Positions 43,416 to 51,286 of a DNA stretch of 64,000 nt are shown here, one piece after another. The first letter of the stretch is position 1; every line of letters starts with the position of its first letter. The DNA lies in contig NZ_CABPSP010000011.1 of assembly GCF_902459765.1 (NCBI RefSeq), positions 62,001-126,000 on the forward strand, in the 5' to 3' direction. The notes beneath the pieces are model-generated. The model was not told the origin of the DNA. It was given only the letters and a program-made list of their open reading frames with translations, and did no database searches. This DNA comes from Pandoraea anapnoica. Its GTDB lineage: Bacteria > Pseudomonadota > Gammaproteobacteria > Burkholderiales > Burkholderiaceae. The translations under genes and the position numbers were made by a program.

Positions 43416-44696
43416 ATGAATACGGCAACACAGGTCAAACCGTCGGAACCGGTGCACACGATGGAGCGTCCGGCAGACGCCCCCGCCGCCAAAGCGGTGG
43501 AAAGCGCCGGAAAGCCCGACCAGACGAAGACCCCGGCCAATCCGCGTCGTAAGAAGCTGCTACTGGGCGCGCTTGCGCTGGGCGTCGTTGCGGGGCTTAG
43601 ATGGGGCTCACACTGGTGGCTGGTGGGTCGCTTCATTGAATCGACCGATGACGCCTATCTGCAAGCCGACAGTATGACCGTCGCGCCGAAGGTGGGCGGC
43701 TACGTCACCGAAGTGCTGGTGCGCGACAACGAAACGGTGACGCTCGGACAACCGCTGGTGCGGCTGGACGGGCGTCAGTATCAGGCCGCTTACGACGAAG
43801 CGACGGCGACCGTCGTGGCGCGTGAGGCGGACGTCGCCCGCGCGCAGGCCGAGCTTTCGCAACACGCTGCGACTATCGCGCAGGCCCGCGCAGAACTCGA
43901 TAGCGCAAAGGCAAACGCCGCTTACTCCGCGGGTCAGGTCAAGCGCTACGCCCCGCTCGTGGCGACCGGCGCGGAGACAGACGAACGTCTGGCCGAGCTG
44001 CGCAACACCAGCACTCGCGCCGACGCCTCGCTCAAGAGCAACGAAGCCAGCCTTCAGTCGACCGAGCGTCAGACCGATACGCTGAGCGCGGCGCTCGCTC
44101 AGGCCAAGGCCCAACTGGCCGTGGCACAAGCCAGCGCGCGCAAGGCCGAACTCGATCTCGCCGATACCGTGGTCAAGAGCACGCTGGCCGGACGCGTCGG
44201 CGACCGTGCGGTTCGCGTGGGACAGTTCGCGCAGCCCGGCACCCGTCTGCTGACGGTCGTGCCGGTGCAGAACGTCTATCTGACGGCGAACTTCAAGGAA
44301 ACGCAGGTCGGTCATATGCGCCCCGGTCAGCCCGTGACAATTCACGTCGACGCACTGCCTGGCGAGCCGATCCACGGCGTGGTCGACTCCGTCTCTCCGG
44401 GCACCGGCTCGCAGTTCGCGCTGCTGCCCGCCCAGAACGCGACGGGTAACTTCACGAAGATCGTGCAGCGCGTTCCGGTGCGTATCCGACTTGATGCGCC
44501 GGAATCGCTGCGTGCCGTGCTGCTGCCGGGACTGTCGGTGACAGCAGATGTCGACACGCACGCAGTGACCCAAAAGACCGCGGCGACACCGACCAAGGTG
44601 TCGCTCAGCGCGCCGCTCGGCTCGGGCGTCGGCCCGGCGATGAACATGCCGTCGAACGCCAGTACGGCACCAGCCAACGGAGTCCAGCGTGGCTAA
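43416..44696 (+). CDS. emrA: EmrA-type membrane fusion protein (multidrug efflux)
   Basis: The 426-aa protein has a cytoplasmic leader, one membrane segment (about 48-62), a beta-barrel/lipoyl region starting FIESTDDAYLQADSMTVAPKVGGYV (about 72-96), a long alanine-rich coiled-coil hairpin (about 120-245) and the returning lipoyl half (DLADTVVKSTLAGRVGDRAVRVGQF). It bridges the inner-membrane pump and the outer-membrane channel. The gene overlaps the pump gene by 8 bp. A GGGGAAATTCCC element overlaps its ribosome-site region. Confidence 0.93.
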   Translation: MNTATQVKPSEPVHTMERPADAPAAKAVESAGKPDQTKTPANPRRKKLLLGALALGVVAGLRWGSHWWLVGRFIESTDDAYLQADSMTVAPKVGGYVTEVLVRDNETVTLGQPLVRLDGRQYQAAYDEATATVVAREADVARAQAELSQHAATIAQARAELDSAKANAAYSAGQVKRYAPLVATGAETDERLAELRNTSTRADASLKSNEASLQSTERQTDTLSAALAQAKAQLAVAQASARKAELDLADTVVKSTLAGRVGDRAVRVGQFAQPGTRLLTVVPVQNVYLTANFKETQVGHMRPGQPVTIHVDALPGEPIHGVVDSVSPGTGSQFALLPAQNATGNFTKIVQRVPVRIRLDAPESLRAVLLPGLSVTADVDTHAVTQKTAATPTKVSLSAPLGSGVGPAMNMPSNASTAPANGVQRG

Positions 44697-46275
44697 CACC
44701 GCTGCCGCTGGCATCGCCAGTGCAGCAGCCAAACCGACCAATGCGAGCGCGTCGGACTGGATCGCCGTCGCGGCCGGGGCGCTCGGCGCGCTGCTCGCCA
44801 CGCTCGACATCTCGATTACCAACTCGGCACTGCCGCAGATTCAGGGGCAGATCGGGGCGTCGGGCACCGAGGGCACGTGGATTTCCACCGGCTATCTGAT
44901 GTCCGAGATCGTCATGATTCCGCTCGCCGCGTGGCTGACACGTGTGCTCGGGCTGCGACGCTTTCTGATGCTCAACGCCGTCTTCTTCACGCTGTTCTCG
45001 ATGATGTGCGGTGCGTCGAGCAGCCTGACCGAGATGGTGGTCGGCCGTATCGGCCAGGGCTTCGCAGGCGGCGCAATGATTCCGACGGCGCAAATGATCA
45101 TTCGCACGCGTCTGCCCCGACATCAGATGGGCGTGGGCATGGCGATGTTCGGCCTGATTGTGCTGCTCGGCCCGCTGCTCGGTCCGGTAGTGGGCGGCTG
45201 GCTCACCGAGAACGCAAACTGGCGTTGGTGCTTCTTTCTGAACCTGCCACTCTCCGCTGCCATCGTGACGTTGCTCGGCCTGGGCCTCAAGCGCGAACCG
45301 ACCAACTTGCAGGCTTTCCTCAAGGCGGACTGGCTGGGCATCGTGGGTCTGACGATCGGACTGAGCACGCTCACCGTTGTGCTCGAAGAAGGCCAACGCG
45401 AGCGCTGGTTCGATTCGCACATGATCATCTGGCTGTCGGTCTTTTCAGTCATCGGCATCGGCATGATGCTCGTGGCGCAATTCACCGCCGAGAAGCCCAT
45501 CGTCAAACTCGCGCTACTGGGCAACAAGAACTACGCGAGCGTGATCTACATCGTGTTCACCGTCGGCGCGGGGCTTTATGGCGTGTCGTATCTGTTGCCG
45601 CAGTTCCTCGCCACGATTGCGGGCTACAACGCGCAGCAGTCCGGGAACATCATGCTGCTCTCCGGGCTGCCCGCGTTCTTGATGATGCCGTTCTTGCCGC
45701 GCCTGATCAGTCGTGTGGACATCCGTCTGCTGGTGATTCTCGGGCTGCTCTGCTTCTTCGCGAGCTGCATGCTCGACATCGATCTGACGGCACAAAGCGT
45801 GGGGCACGATTTCACGTTGTCGCAATTGCTGCGCGGCGTCGGGCAGATGCTCGCGATGATGCCGCTCAATCAGGCCTCGATGGCCGCCGTGGATGCGCAG
45901 GATGCCGGTGACGCCGCGGGGCTCTACAACATGGCCCGCAACCTCGGCGGCTCGGTCGGCCTCGCGCTGCTGGGCACGCTGATCGATCGTCGCACGGACT
46001 ATCACGACGCCATACTGCGCGAGTCGCTCACAGCCAATAATCCGATGGGACAGGAACATCTCTCGGCCAATGCAGCGGGCTTTTTTGCGCAGACGGGCGA
46101 CATGGTTCACGCGCAGTTGCAGGCGAGCGCACAACTCGCTGCCGAGATCGCCAGACAAGCCAGCGTCATCACGTTTTCCGAGACTTTTTATGCGTTGGGG
46201 ATCGCGCTGCTGCTCTGCGTGCCGCTCGCCCTGATGCTCAAGCAACCGGCCGGTTTCAGCTCCGGCGGGCATTGA
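44689..46275 (+). CDS. emrB: EmrB/QacA-type MFS drug efflux pump (DHA2)
   Basis: The GTG start at 44689 overlaps the emrA stop by 8 bp, with an ACGGAG site before it. The 528-aa protein has 14 hydrophobic segments and DHA2 motifs: LLATLDISITNSALPQIQGQIGASGTEGTWISTGYLM (about 36-72), RIGQGFAGGAMIPTAQMII, and GPLLGPVVGGWLTENANWRWCFFLNLP. It exports drugs or fatty-acid-like toxins by proton antiport, using EmrA and the following outer-membrane protein. Confidence 0.93.
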   Translation: MANTAAAGIASAAAKPTNASASDWIAVAAGALGALLATLDISITNSALPQIQGQIGASGTEGTWISTGYLMSEIVMIPLAAWLTRVLGLRRFLMLNAVFFTLFSMMCGASSSLTEMVVGRIGQGFAGGAMIPTAQMIIRTRLPRHQMGVGMAMFGLIVLLGPLLGPVVGGWLTENANWRWCFFLNLPLSAAIVTLLGLGLKREPTNLQAFLKADWLGIVGLTIGLSTLTVVLEEGQRERWFDSHMIIWLSVFSVIGIGMMLVAQFTAEKPIVKLALLGNKNYASVIYIVFTVGAGLYGVSYLLPQFLATIAGYNAQQSGNIMLLSGLPAFLMMPFLPRLISRVDIRLLVILGLLCFFASCMLDIDLTAQSVGHDFTLSQLLRGVGQMLAMMPLNQASMAAVDAQDAGDAAGLYNMARNLGGSVGLALLGTLIDRRTDYHDAILRESLTANNPMGQEHLSANAAGFFAQTGDMVHAQLQASAQLAAEIARQASVITFSETFYALGIALLLCVPLALMLKQPAGFSSGGH

Positions 46276-46281
46276 ACGATC

Positions 46282-47730
46282 ATGACTTTTCATCTCAGAA
46301 CGCTGGCCGTGGCGGCCGCCTTTCTCATCGCAGGCTGCACCGTCGGCCCCGACTATCGCGGTGCACCCGAAGTGGCTGGCGACGCGCTGCGCACCGGCGC
46401 GACATTCGCTCACGCGGGCGAAGGTGTCGAAGCGCATGCGCCCGGCGTAGCGCGCTGGTGGACGGCGCTGGACGATCCGCAACTCACCGCACTGATCGAC
46501 GACGCCATCTCGCATAGCCCCGACATTCGCGCAGCGCAGGCAAAGGTGCGTCAGTCGCGCGCCAGTCTGCGCAGCCATCAGGCGGACTTGCTGCCGAAGG
46601 CCACCGTCGACGCCGCCATGCTGCGCACGCGCTCGCCGGATCTCGGCATGCTGACCGGCAACGGCGGTGGTAGCGGACGCGGCCCCCTCGACCTTTACGT
46701 CGCCGGCTTCGACGCCAGCTGGGAGATCGATCTGTTCGGCGGCACGCGTCGCGCGGTGGAAGCCGCAAGCGCCGATGCCGACGCCGCGTCGGAAGACCTC
46801 GCCGACGCACACGTGCAACTGGCGGCGGAAGTCGCGCAGAACTACGTCGCGCTGCGCGATCAGCAGGCCCGGCTTGCGCTGGTTCGCGATTCGGCCCGGC
46901 TCGAAGGCGAGATGCTCGAACTCACGCGTCAGCGGCGTGCAGGCGGCGTCGCCTCGGAGCTGGACGTCGAACGACTCTTCACGCAGGTCGAGCAGACGCA
47001 ATCACGCGTGTTGCCGCTGGAGGCCGACGTCATCGAATCGCTCGATCAACTGGCGCTCCTGACGGGACGCGCACCGGGCTCGCTGGACGACACGCTCAAG
47101 TCACCTAAGGCATTGCCCAGTGTTCCCGCGAAGGTGGCCATCGGCGATCCGTCGGCGTTGTTGCAGGCGCGTCCGGACATCCGTGCGGCCGAACGGCGTC
47201 TTGCCTCACAGAACGCGCAGATCGGCGTGCAAACCGCCAACTGGTTTCCGAAGCTCTCGATCATGGGCGAACTCGGGTATTCCGCGTTCGATCCGGGACA
47301 TCTCGTGCGCAAGGACAACTTCAGTTGGATGACGCTGCCGCGCCTGCAATGGAACGTGCTCGACTTCGGACGCGTGCAGGCAGGCGTCGACGGCGCAAAG
47401 GCGGGGCGCGATCAGGCACAAGCCAAGTATGAAAGCGCGGTGCTCACGGCGTTGCGCGACGCCGACGTCGCGCTCGCGCGCTACGGTCATCAGCGTGAGA
47501 ACGTCTACCGTTTGCGCAGTGTGGAAGCATCGGCCACGCGTGCGGCAACGCTCACGCGCCAGCGTTACCGCGCGGGCACGGCAAGCACGCTCGACTGGCT
47601 CGACGCCGAACGCACGCGCTTTTCCGCCGAGCAGGACCGGATTGCGGGCGACGCACAACTGCTCAAGTCGTTCGTGACGTTGCAAAAAGCGCTGGGATTG
47701 GGTTGGCAGGTGGGACAGACGACGAGCTGA
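46282..47730 (+). CDS. OprM/NodT-family outer-membrane efflux lipoprotein
   Basis: The 482-aa protein has a lipoprotein signal ending LIAG-C19, followed by TVGPDYRGAP, the standard start of the family. Two outer-membrane efflux domains with long helical hairpins follow (about 60-255 and 275-470), including AQNYVALRDQQARLALVRDSARLEGEML and FPKLSIMGELGYSAF. It forms the outer-membrane exit duct of the EmrAB pump encoded just upstream (6-bp gap) and completes a tripartite system. Confidence 0.93.
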   Translation: MTFHLRTLAVAAAFLIAGCTVGPDYRGAPEVAGDALRTGATFAHAGEGVEAHAPGVARWWTALDDPQLTALIDDAISHSPDIRAAQAKVRQSRASLRSHQADLLPKATVDAAMLRTRSPDLGMLTGNGGGSGRGPLDLYVAGFDASWEIDLFGGTRRAVEAASADADAASEDLADAHVQLAAEVAQNYVALRDQQARLALVRDSARLEGEMLELTRQRRAGGVASELDVERLFTQVEQTQSRVLPLEADVIESLDQLALLTGRAPGSLDDTLKSPKALPSVPAKVAIGDPSALLQARPDIRAAERRLASQNAQIGVQTANWFPKLSIMGELGYSAFDPGHLVRKDNFSWMTLPRLQWNVLDFGRVQAGVDGAKAGRDQAQAKYESAVLTALRDADVALARYGHQRENVYRLRSVEASATRAATLTRQRYRAGTASTLDWLDAERTRFSAEQDRIAGDAQLLKSFVTLQKALGLGWQVGQTTS

Positions 47731-47817
47731 TGGTCGTTGCAGTGACGGCATTCGCGAGAGGGATGCCGTCACGCTCGCGCCCGATTAATGGACTGCATCA
47801 ATGGATGGCGGTAAACG

Positions 47818-47855
47818 AAAAACGCTCCAGAAGCTTTCGCCTCTGGAGCGTTTTT
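47818..47855. terminator. bidirectional terminator after oprM-like gene and tRNA-Arg copy 1
   Basis: AACGCTCCAGA at 47821-47831 pairs with TCTGGAGCGTT at 47842-47852, with A-run on the left and T-run on the right (to 47855). It serves the efflux operon on the plus strand and the tRNA on the minus strand. Confidence 0.9.
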
Positions 47856-47866
47856 GCCAACTGAGT

Positions 47867-47943
47867 TGGCGCGGCTGGCAGGATTCGAACCCACGACCCC
47901 TTGGTTCGTAGCCAAGTACTCTATCCAACTGAGCTACAGCCGC
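47867..47943 (-). tRNA. tRNA-Arg (anticodon ACG), copy 1
   Basis: The minus strand folds as a 77-nt tRNA: acceptor GCGGCTG with CAGCCGC, D-arm GCTCAGTTGGATAGAGT, anticodon loop CTACGAA flanked by CTTGG/CCAAG, T-arm with GGTTCGAATCC, discriminator G and an encoded CCA. It is identical to the copy at 48092-48168. Confidence 0.97.
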
Positions 47944-48050
47944 ACTTACTGCACGAGACACCGATCAGACGATCCTGCTGCTGTCGGCTTGCCTTTCGTC
48001 GATACTGACCGGTGCATGACACTCGGTGCATCAACGGAAGGACTCTCCCG

Positions 48051-48081
48051 AAAAACTAAGGGTCTCCCCGTGAGGAGACCC
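48051..48081 (-). terminator. terminator after tRNA-Arg copy 2
   Basis: GGGTCTCC at 48060-48067 pairs with GGAGACCC at 48074-48081. The AAAAA at 48051-48055 gives a U-run on the minus-strand transcript, so the two tRNA genes appear separately terminated. Confidence 0.85.
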
Positions 48082-48091
48082 TCGAAATAGA

Positions 48092-48168
48092 TGGCGCGGC
48101 TGGCAGGATTCGAACCCACGACCCCTTGGTTCGTAGCCAAGTACTCTATCCAACTGAGCTACAGCCGC
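48092..48168 (-). tRNA. tRNA-Arg (anticodon ACG), copy 2
   Basis: The 77-nt sequence, including CCA, is identical to copy 1, in the same orientation and 148 bp upstream of it. The ACG anticodon is normally edited to ICG and reads CGU, CGC and CGA, the main arginine codons in GC-rich genomes. Confidence 0.97.
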
Positions 48169-48577
48169 GCTGTGAGAACAGAATTATGTAAGAAACCAAC
48201 CTGCCACGCAAGTGTTTTTTGCAATTCTTTTGTCATATCCCCAGTTTTCTCGCCGCATCGGGCAATTCATGCGGGATTAGCGCGGAATCCCCCTCACTGG
48301 CAAGCCTTTGCCGCTAGAACAATTACTCCACGCAAACCCGCATCAAATCAGGGCTTTCCATGTGCTCGCGCCGGAGACGGCACGGTATGCTACGGCTTTT
48401 TGCAACGCATCGAATGGCGCACCCGCTGCGCACGCGAGGCAGAATCGGGCAAGGAGACGCCCCGCTCGCACCCCCACACGACATGCGATGAAACGATGCA
48501 TCGGTCGCCCTGTACTTTTTCACTGGTACTTCCCCCGGCGCGCCAGATGCGATAAAAACCAGTCCAAGGAGGCGCTC
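48169..48577. other. 409-bp leader between tRNA-Arg copy 2 and fadD
   Basis: This gap must hold the tRNA promoter (minus strand) and the fadD promoter (plus strand). It has an AT-rich patch near 48210-48240 and the fadD ribosome site AAGGAGG at 48566-48572. I see no convincing small gene, repeat or riboswitch fold. Confidence 0.5.
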
Positions 48578-50230
48578 ATGGATAAAGTCTGGCTCAAAAG
48601 CTATCCGCCCGGCGTACCGGCCGAGATCGACGTCAACACGTATCGTTCGCTGAACGATGTGTTCCTGCAAAGCTGCCAGAAGTTCGCGAATCGTCCGTCG
48701 TTCACCAATCTCGGTGTCACGCTGACGTTTGCCGACCTCGAGCGCAAGTCACGCGATTTCGCCGCATATCTGCAAAGCCTGCCCGGATTGCAACGCGGGT
48801 CGCGCGTAGCCATCATGTCGCCGAACCTGCTCCAGTATCCGGTGGCCGTCTTCGGCATCCTGCGCGCGGGCATGGTCGTCGTGAACGTCAACCCGCTCTA
48901 CACGGCGGGTGAACTCGAACATCAATTGAAGGACGCGGATTGCGGCGCGATCCTCGTCATCGAGAACTTCGCCGCCACGCTGCAAAAGGCGTTGCCGAAT
49001 ACGCCGGTCAAGCACGTCATTACCACGGCCATCGGCGACATGGTGCCCGCGCCGAAGCGCTGGATCGTGAACTACGTCGTGCGTCACGTGAAGAAGATGG
49101 TGCCAGAGTGGAACATTCCGCACGCCGTGCCCTTCCGCACTGCCATGGCGCAAGGCGCACGCGCCAAGTTGCAGGAAGCGCAACTCGGTCACGACGACAT
49201 CGCCTTCCTCCAGTACACCGGCGGCACGACCGGCGTGGCCAAGGGCGCGATGCTCACGCACTGCAACATGATCGCCAACATGTTGCAGGCACGGGCGTGG
49301 ATCGGCTCGGGTCTCGAAGAAGGCAAGGAGATCATCGTCACAGCACTGCCGCTGTATCACATCTTCTGTCTGACGGCGAACTGTCTGGTGTTCCTCCAGC
49401 TCGGCGCACTCAACCTGCTCATCACCAACCCGCGCGACATGCCCGGCTTCGTGAAGGAATTGGCCAAGTGGAAGTTCACATTCATGACGGGCGTGAATAC
49501 GCTCTTCAACGGTTTGCTCAACACGCCGGGGTTCGATCAGCTCGACTTCACCGCGCTCAAGTGCGCACTGGGCGGTGGCGCGGCCGTGCAGCGCGCGGTG
49601 GCCGAACGCTGGCAGAAGGTCACAGGGCACCCGCTGATCGAGGCGTATGGGTTGACGGAGACGTCGCCCGCCGTGTGTATCAACCCGCTCGGCAGCGAGT
49701 TCAACGGCTCCATCGGCCTGCCGATTTCGTCGACCGAAGTCAGCATTCGCAACGATGCCAACGAAGCGCTGGGCTTCGGCCAGGAAGGCGAGATCTGCGT
49801 GCGTGGTCCGCAAGTCATGAAGGGCTACTGGCATCGCCCCGACGAGACGGCCAAGACCATTACGCCGGACGGCTGGCTGCGCACCGGCGACATCGGCACG
49901 ATCGACGAACAAGGCTATGTGCGCATTACCGATCGCAAGAAGGACATGATCATCGTGTCGGGCTTCAACGTCTATCCGAACGAAGTCGAAAGCGTGCTCG
50001 CGATGTGCCCGGGCGTGCTGGAATCGGCGGTCGTAGGTGTGCCGAGCGAGCGGACCGGTGAGGCCGTCAAGGCGGTGATCGTCAAGAAGTCGCAGGACCT
50101 GTCGGAGAAAGCCATCATCGACTTCTGCCGTCAGCATCTGACGAACTACAAGGTGCCGCACGTCATTGAGTTCCGCACCGAACTGCCGAAGACGCCCGTC
50201 GGCAAGGTGCTGCGTCGCGAGTTGCGTTAA
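48578..50230 (+). CDS. fadD: long-chain fatty-acid-CoA ligase
   Basis: ATG 48578 with AAGGAGG gives 550 aa, close to E. coli FadD. Adenylate-forming motifs are present: YTGGTTGVAKGAMLTH (about 213-228), the FadD-type EAYGLTETSP (about 352-361), GWLRTGDIGTIDEQGYVRITDRKKDMIIVSGFNVYPNEVE (about 432-471) and a C-terminal lysine in TPVGKVLRRELR. It activates exogenous fatty acids to acyl-CoA with ATP at the inner membrane for beta-oxidation. It is a single gene ending at a strong terminator. Confidence 0.94.
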   Translation: MDKVWLKSYPPGVPAEIDVNTYRSLNDVFLQSCQKFANRPSFTNLGVTLTFADLERKSRDFAAYLQSLPGLQRGSRVAIMSPNLLQYPVAVFGILRAGMVVVNVNPLYTAGELEHQLKDADCGAILVIENFAATLQKALPNTPVKHVITTAIGDMVPAPKRWIVNYVVRHVKKMVPEWNIPHAVPFRTAMAQGARAKLQEAQLGHDDIAFLQYTGGTTGVAKGAMLTHCNMIANMLQARAWIGSGLEEGKEIIVTALPLYHIFCLTANCLVFLQLGALNLLITNPRDMPGFVKELAKWKFTFMTGVNTLFNGLLNTPGFDQLDFTALKCALGGGAAVQRAVAERWQKVTGHPLIEAYGLTETSPAVCINPLGSEFNGSIGLPISSTEVSIRNDANEALGFGQEGEICVRGPQVMKGYWHRPDETAKTITPDGWLRTGDIGTIDEQGYVRITDRKKDMIIVSGFNVYPNEVESVLAMCPGVLESAVVGVPSERTGEAVKAVIVKKSQDLSEKAIIDFCRQHLTNYKVPHVIEFRTELPKTPVGKVLRRELR

Positions 50231-50288
50231 GGCGTGTGCACTGCAACGACATCGTTACGTTACGCATACCGAAACAACGCATTGCAAA

Positions 50289-50323
50289 CAAAAACGGCCG
50301 GAGATTCTCCGGCCGTTTTTGTT
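50289..50323 (+). terminator. rho-independent terminator of fadD
   Basis: CGGCCGGAG at 50295-50303 pairs with CTCCGGCCG at 50307-50315, extended by flanking AAAA/TTTT, with a long T-run to 50323. Confidence 0.92.
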
Positions 50324-50449
50324 TTGGATATCGAGAGACGGATCGAGAGATATTGCCTATCTCGCCCCGCTTCGTAACTTTTGGTTACAGACGCCGCGTG
50401 CGAGGCTTGGGAAAATCTCAGGCATGTCAATGCCGCACAACGCCCCTTT

Positions 50450-51286
50450 TCAACGCCCGACCTTCGTCACGTGCTTCAGAACGTGAGCTGCGGCGGCCAT
50501 GCCAAATGTCGCTGTGACACACATGCTTGAGCCAAAACCGGCGCAATTCAGGCCCTGCGGTCCCGCAGCAGCATCGGGCGTTTCACCAGGCGCGCACACC
50601 GCTTCCGGATATTGCAGCGGCTCGTCCGAGTACACGGCGGGGACGTTGAACTTGGCCTTCGGACCACGGACAAATCCATGTTGCTTGCGTAATTGCGCAC
50701 GCACTTTCGCAAGCAGCGGATCCTGGATCGTGCGGGCAAGATCGTCGATACGAATCCGTGTCGGATCGATCTGACCGCCCGCACCGCCCACGGTGATCAG
50801 ACGCTGCTTATGCGCCACACACCATGCGATGAGCGCCGTCTTCACCCGAACGCTGTCGATGGCGTCGACCACCCAGTCGAAGCCGCCGCCCAACATGGCG
50901 TCGAGATTTTCCAGTTCGACGAAGTCCTCGACGAGCGTAAGCTGGCAACCAGGATTGATGGCCATGATCCGTTCGGCCATCGCGGCAACTTTCGGCTTGC
51001 CGTAGTTGCCATCGAGTGCGTGCACCTGACGATTGGTATTGCTTTCGGCGACGTTATCGAGATCGATAAGCGTGAGTCGGCCCACGGCGCTGCGCGCCAG
51101 CGCTTCGGCCACCCACGAGCCAACGCCGCCGATGCCGATGACGGCCACGTGGGCTTCACGCAGACGCGCGAGACCGTCGTCACCGTACAAGCGCGCGAGG
51201 CCACCGAAACGGCGGTTCGCGTCATAATCCTTCTCCGATGGCGTGGCAGGCACCGGAGCTACAACGATCGACGGGGTACTGTTCAT
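50450..51286 (-). CDS. tcdA: tRNA threonylcarbamoyladenosine dehydratase (TcdA/CsdL)
   Basis: ATG 51286 gives 278 aa. It is an E1/ThiF-like protein: RRFGGLARLYGDDGLARLREAHVAVIGIGGVGSWVAEALARSAVG (about 25-69, with the ATP-binding G-x-G-x-x-G), IDLDNVAESNTNRQ, and a long insertion with KFNVPAVYSDEPLQYP. It catalyses ATP-dependent cyclisation of t6A37 to ct6A37 in ANN-decoding tRNAs. Its start codon overlaps that of the divergent AsmA gene within one CATG. Confidence 0.93.
   Translation of the reverse strand: MNSTPSIVVAPVPATPSEKDYDANRRFGGLARLYGDDGLARLREAHVAVIGIGGVGSWVAEALARSAVGRLTLIDLDNVAESNTNRQVHALDGNYGKPKVAAMAERIMAINPGCQLTLVEDFVELENLDAMLGGGFDWVVDAIDSVRVKTALIAWCVAHKQRLITVGGAGGQIDPTRIRIDDLARTIQDPLLAKVRAQLRKQHGFVRGPKAKFNVPAVYSDEPLQYPEAVCAPGETPDAAAGPQGLNCAGFGSSMCVTATFGMAAAAHVLKHVTKVGR

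Noticed and set aside
45514-47001. 495-aa antisense frame over emrB and the oprM-like gene
   Set aside because: It crosses the boundary of two recognised genes, is arginine- and histidine-rich and shows no domain.
47867-48168. Genomic-island attachment site at duplicated tRNA-Arg
   Set aside because: The duplication covers the full tRNA, not a partial 3' end, and no integrase or mobility gene lies nearby.
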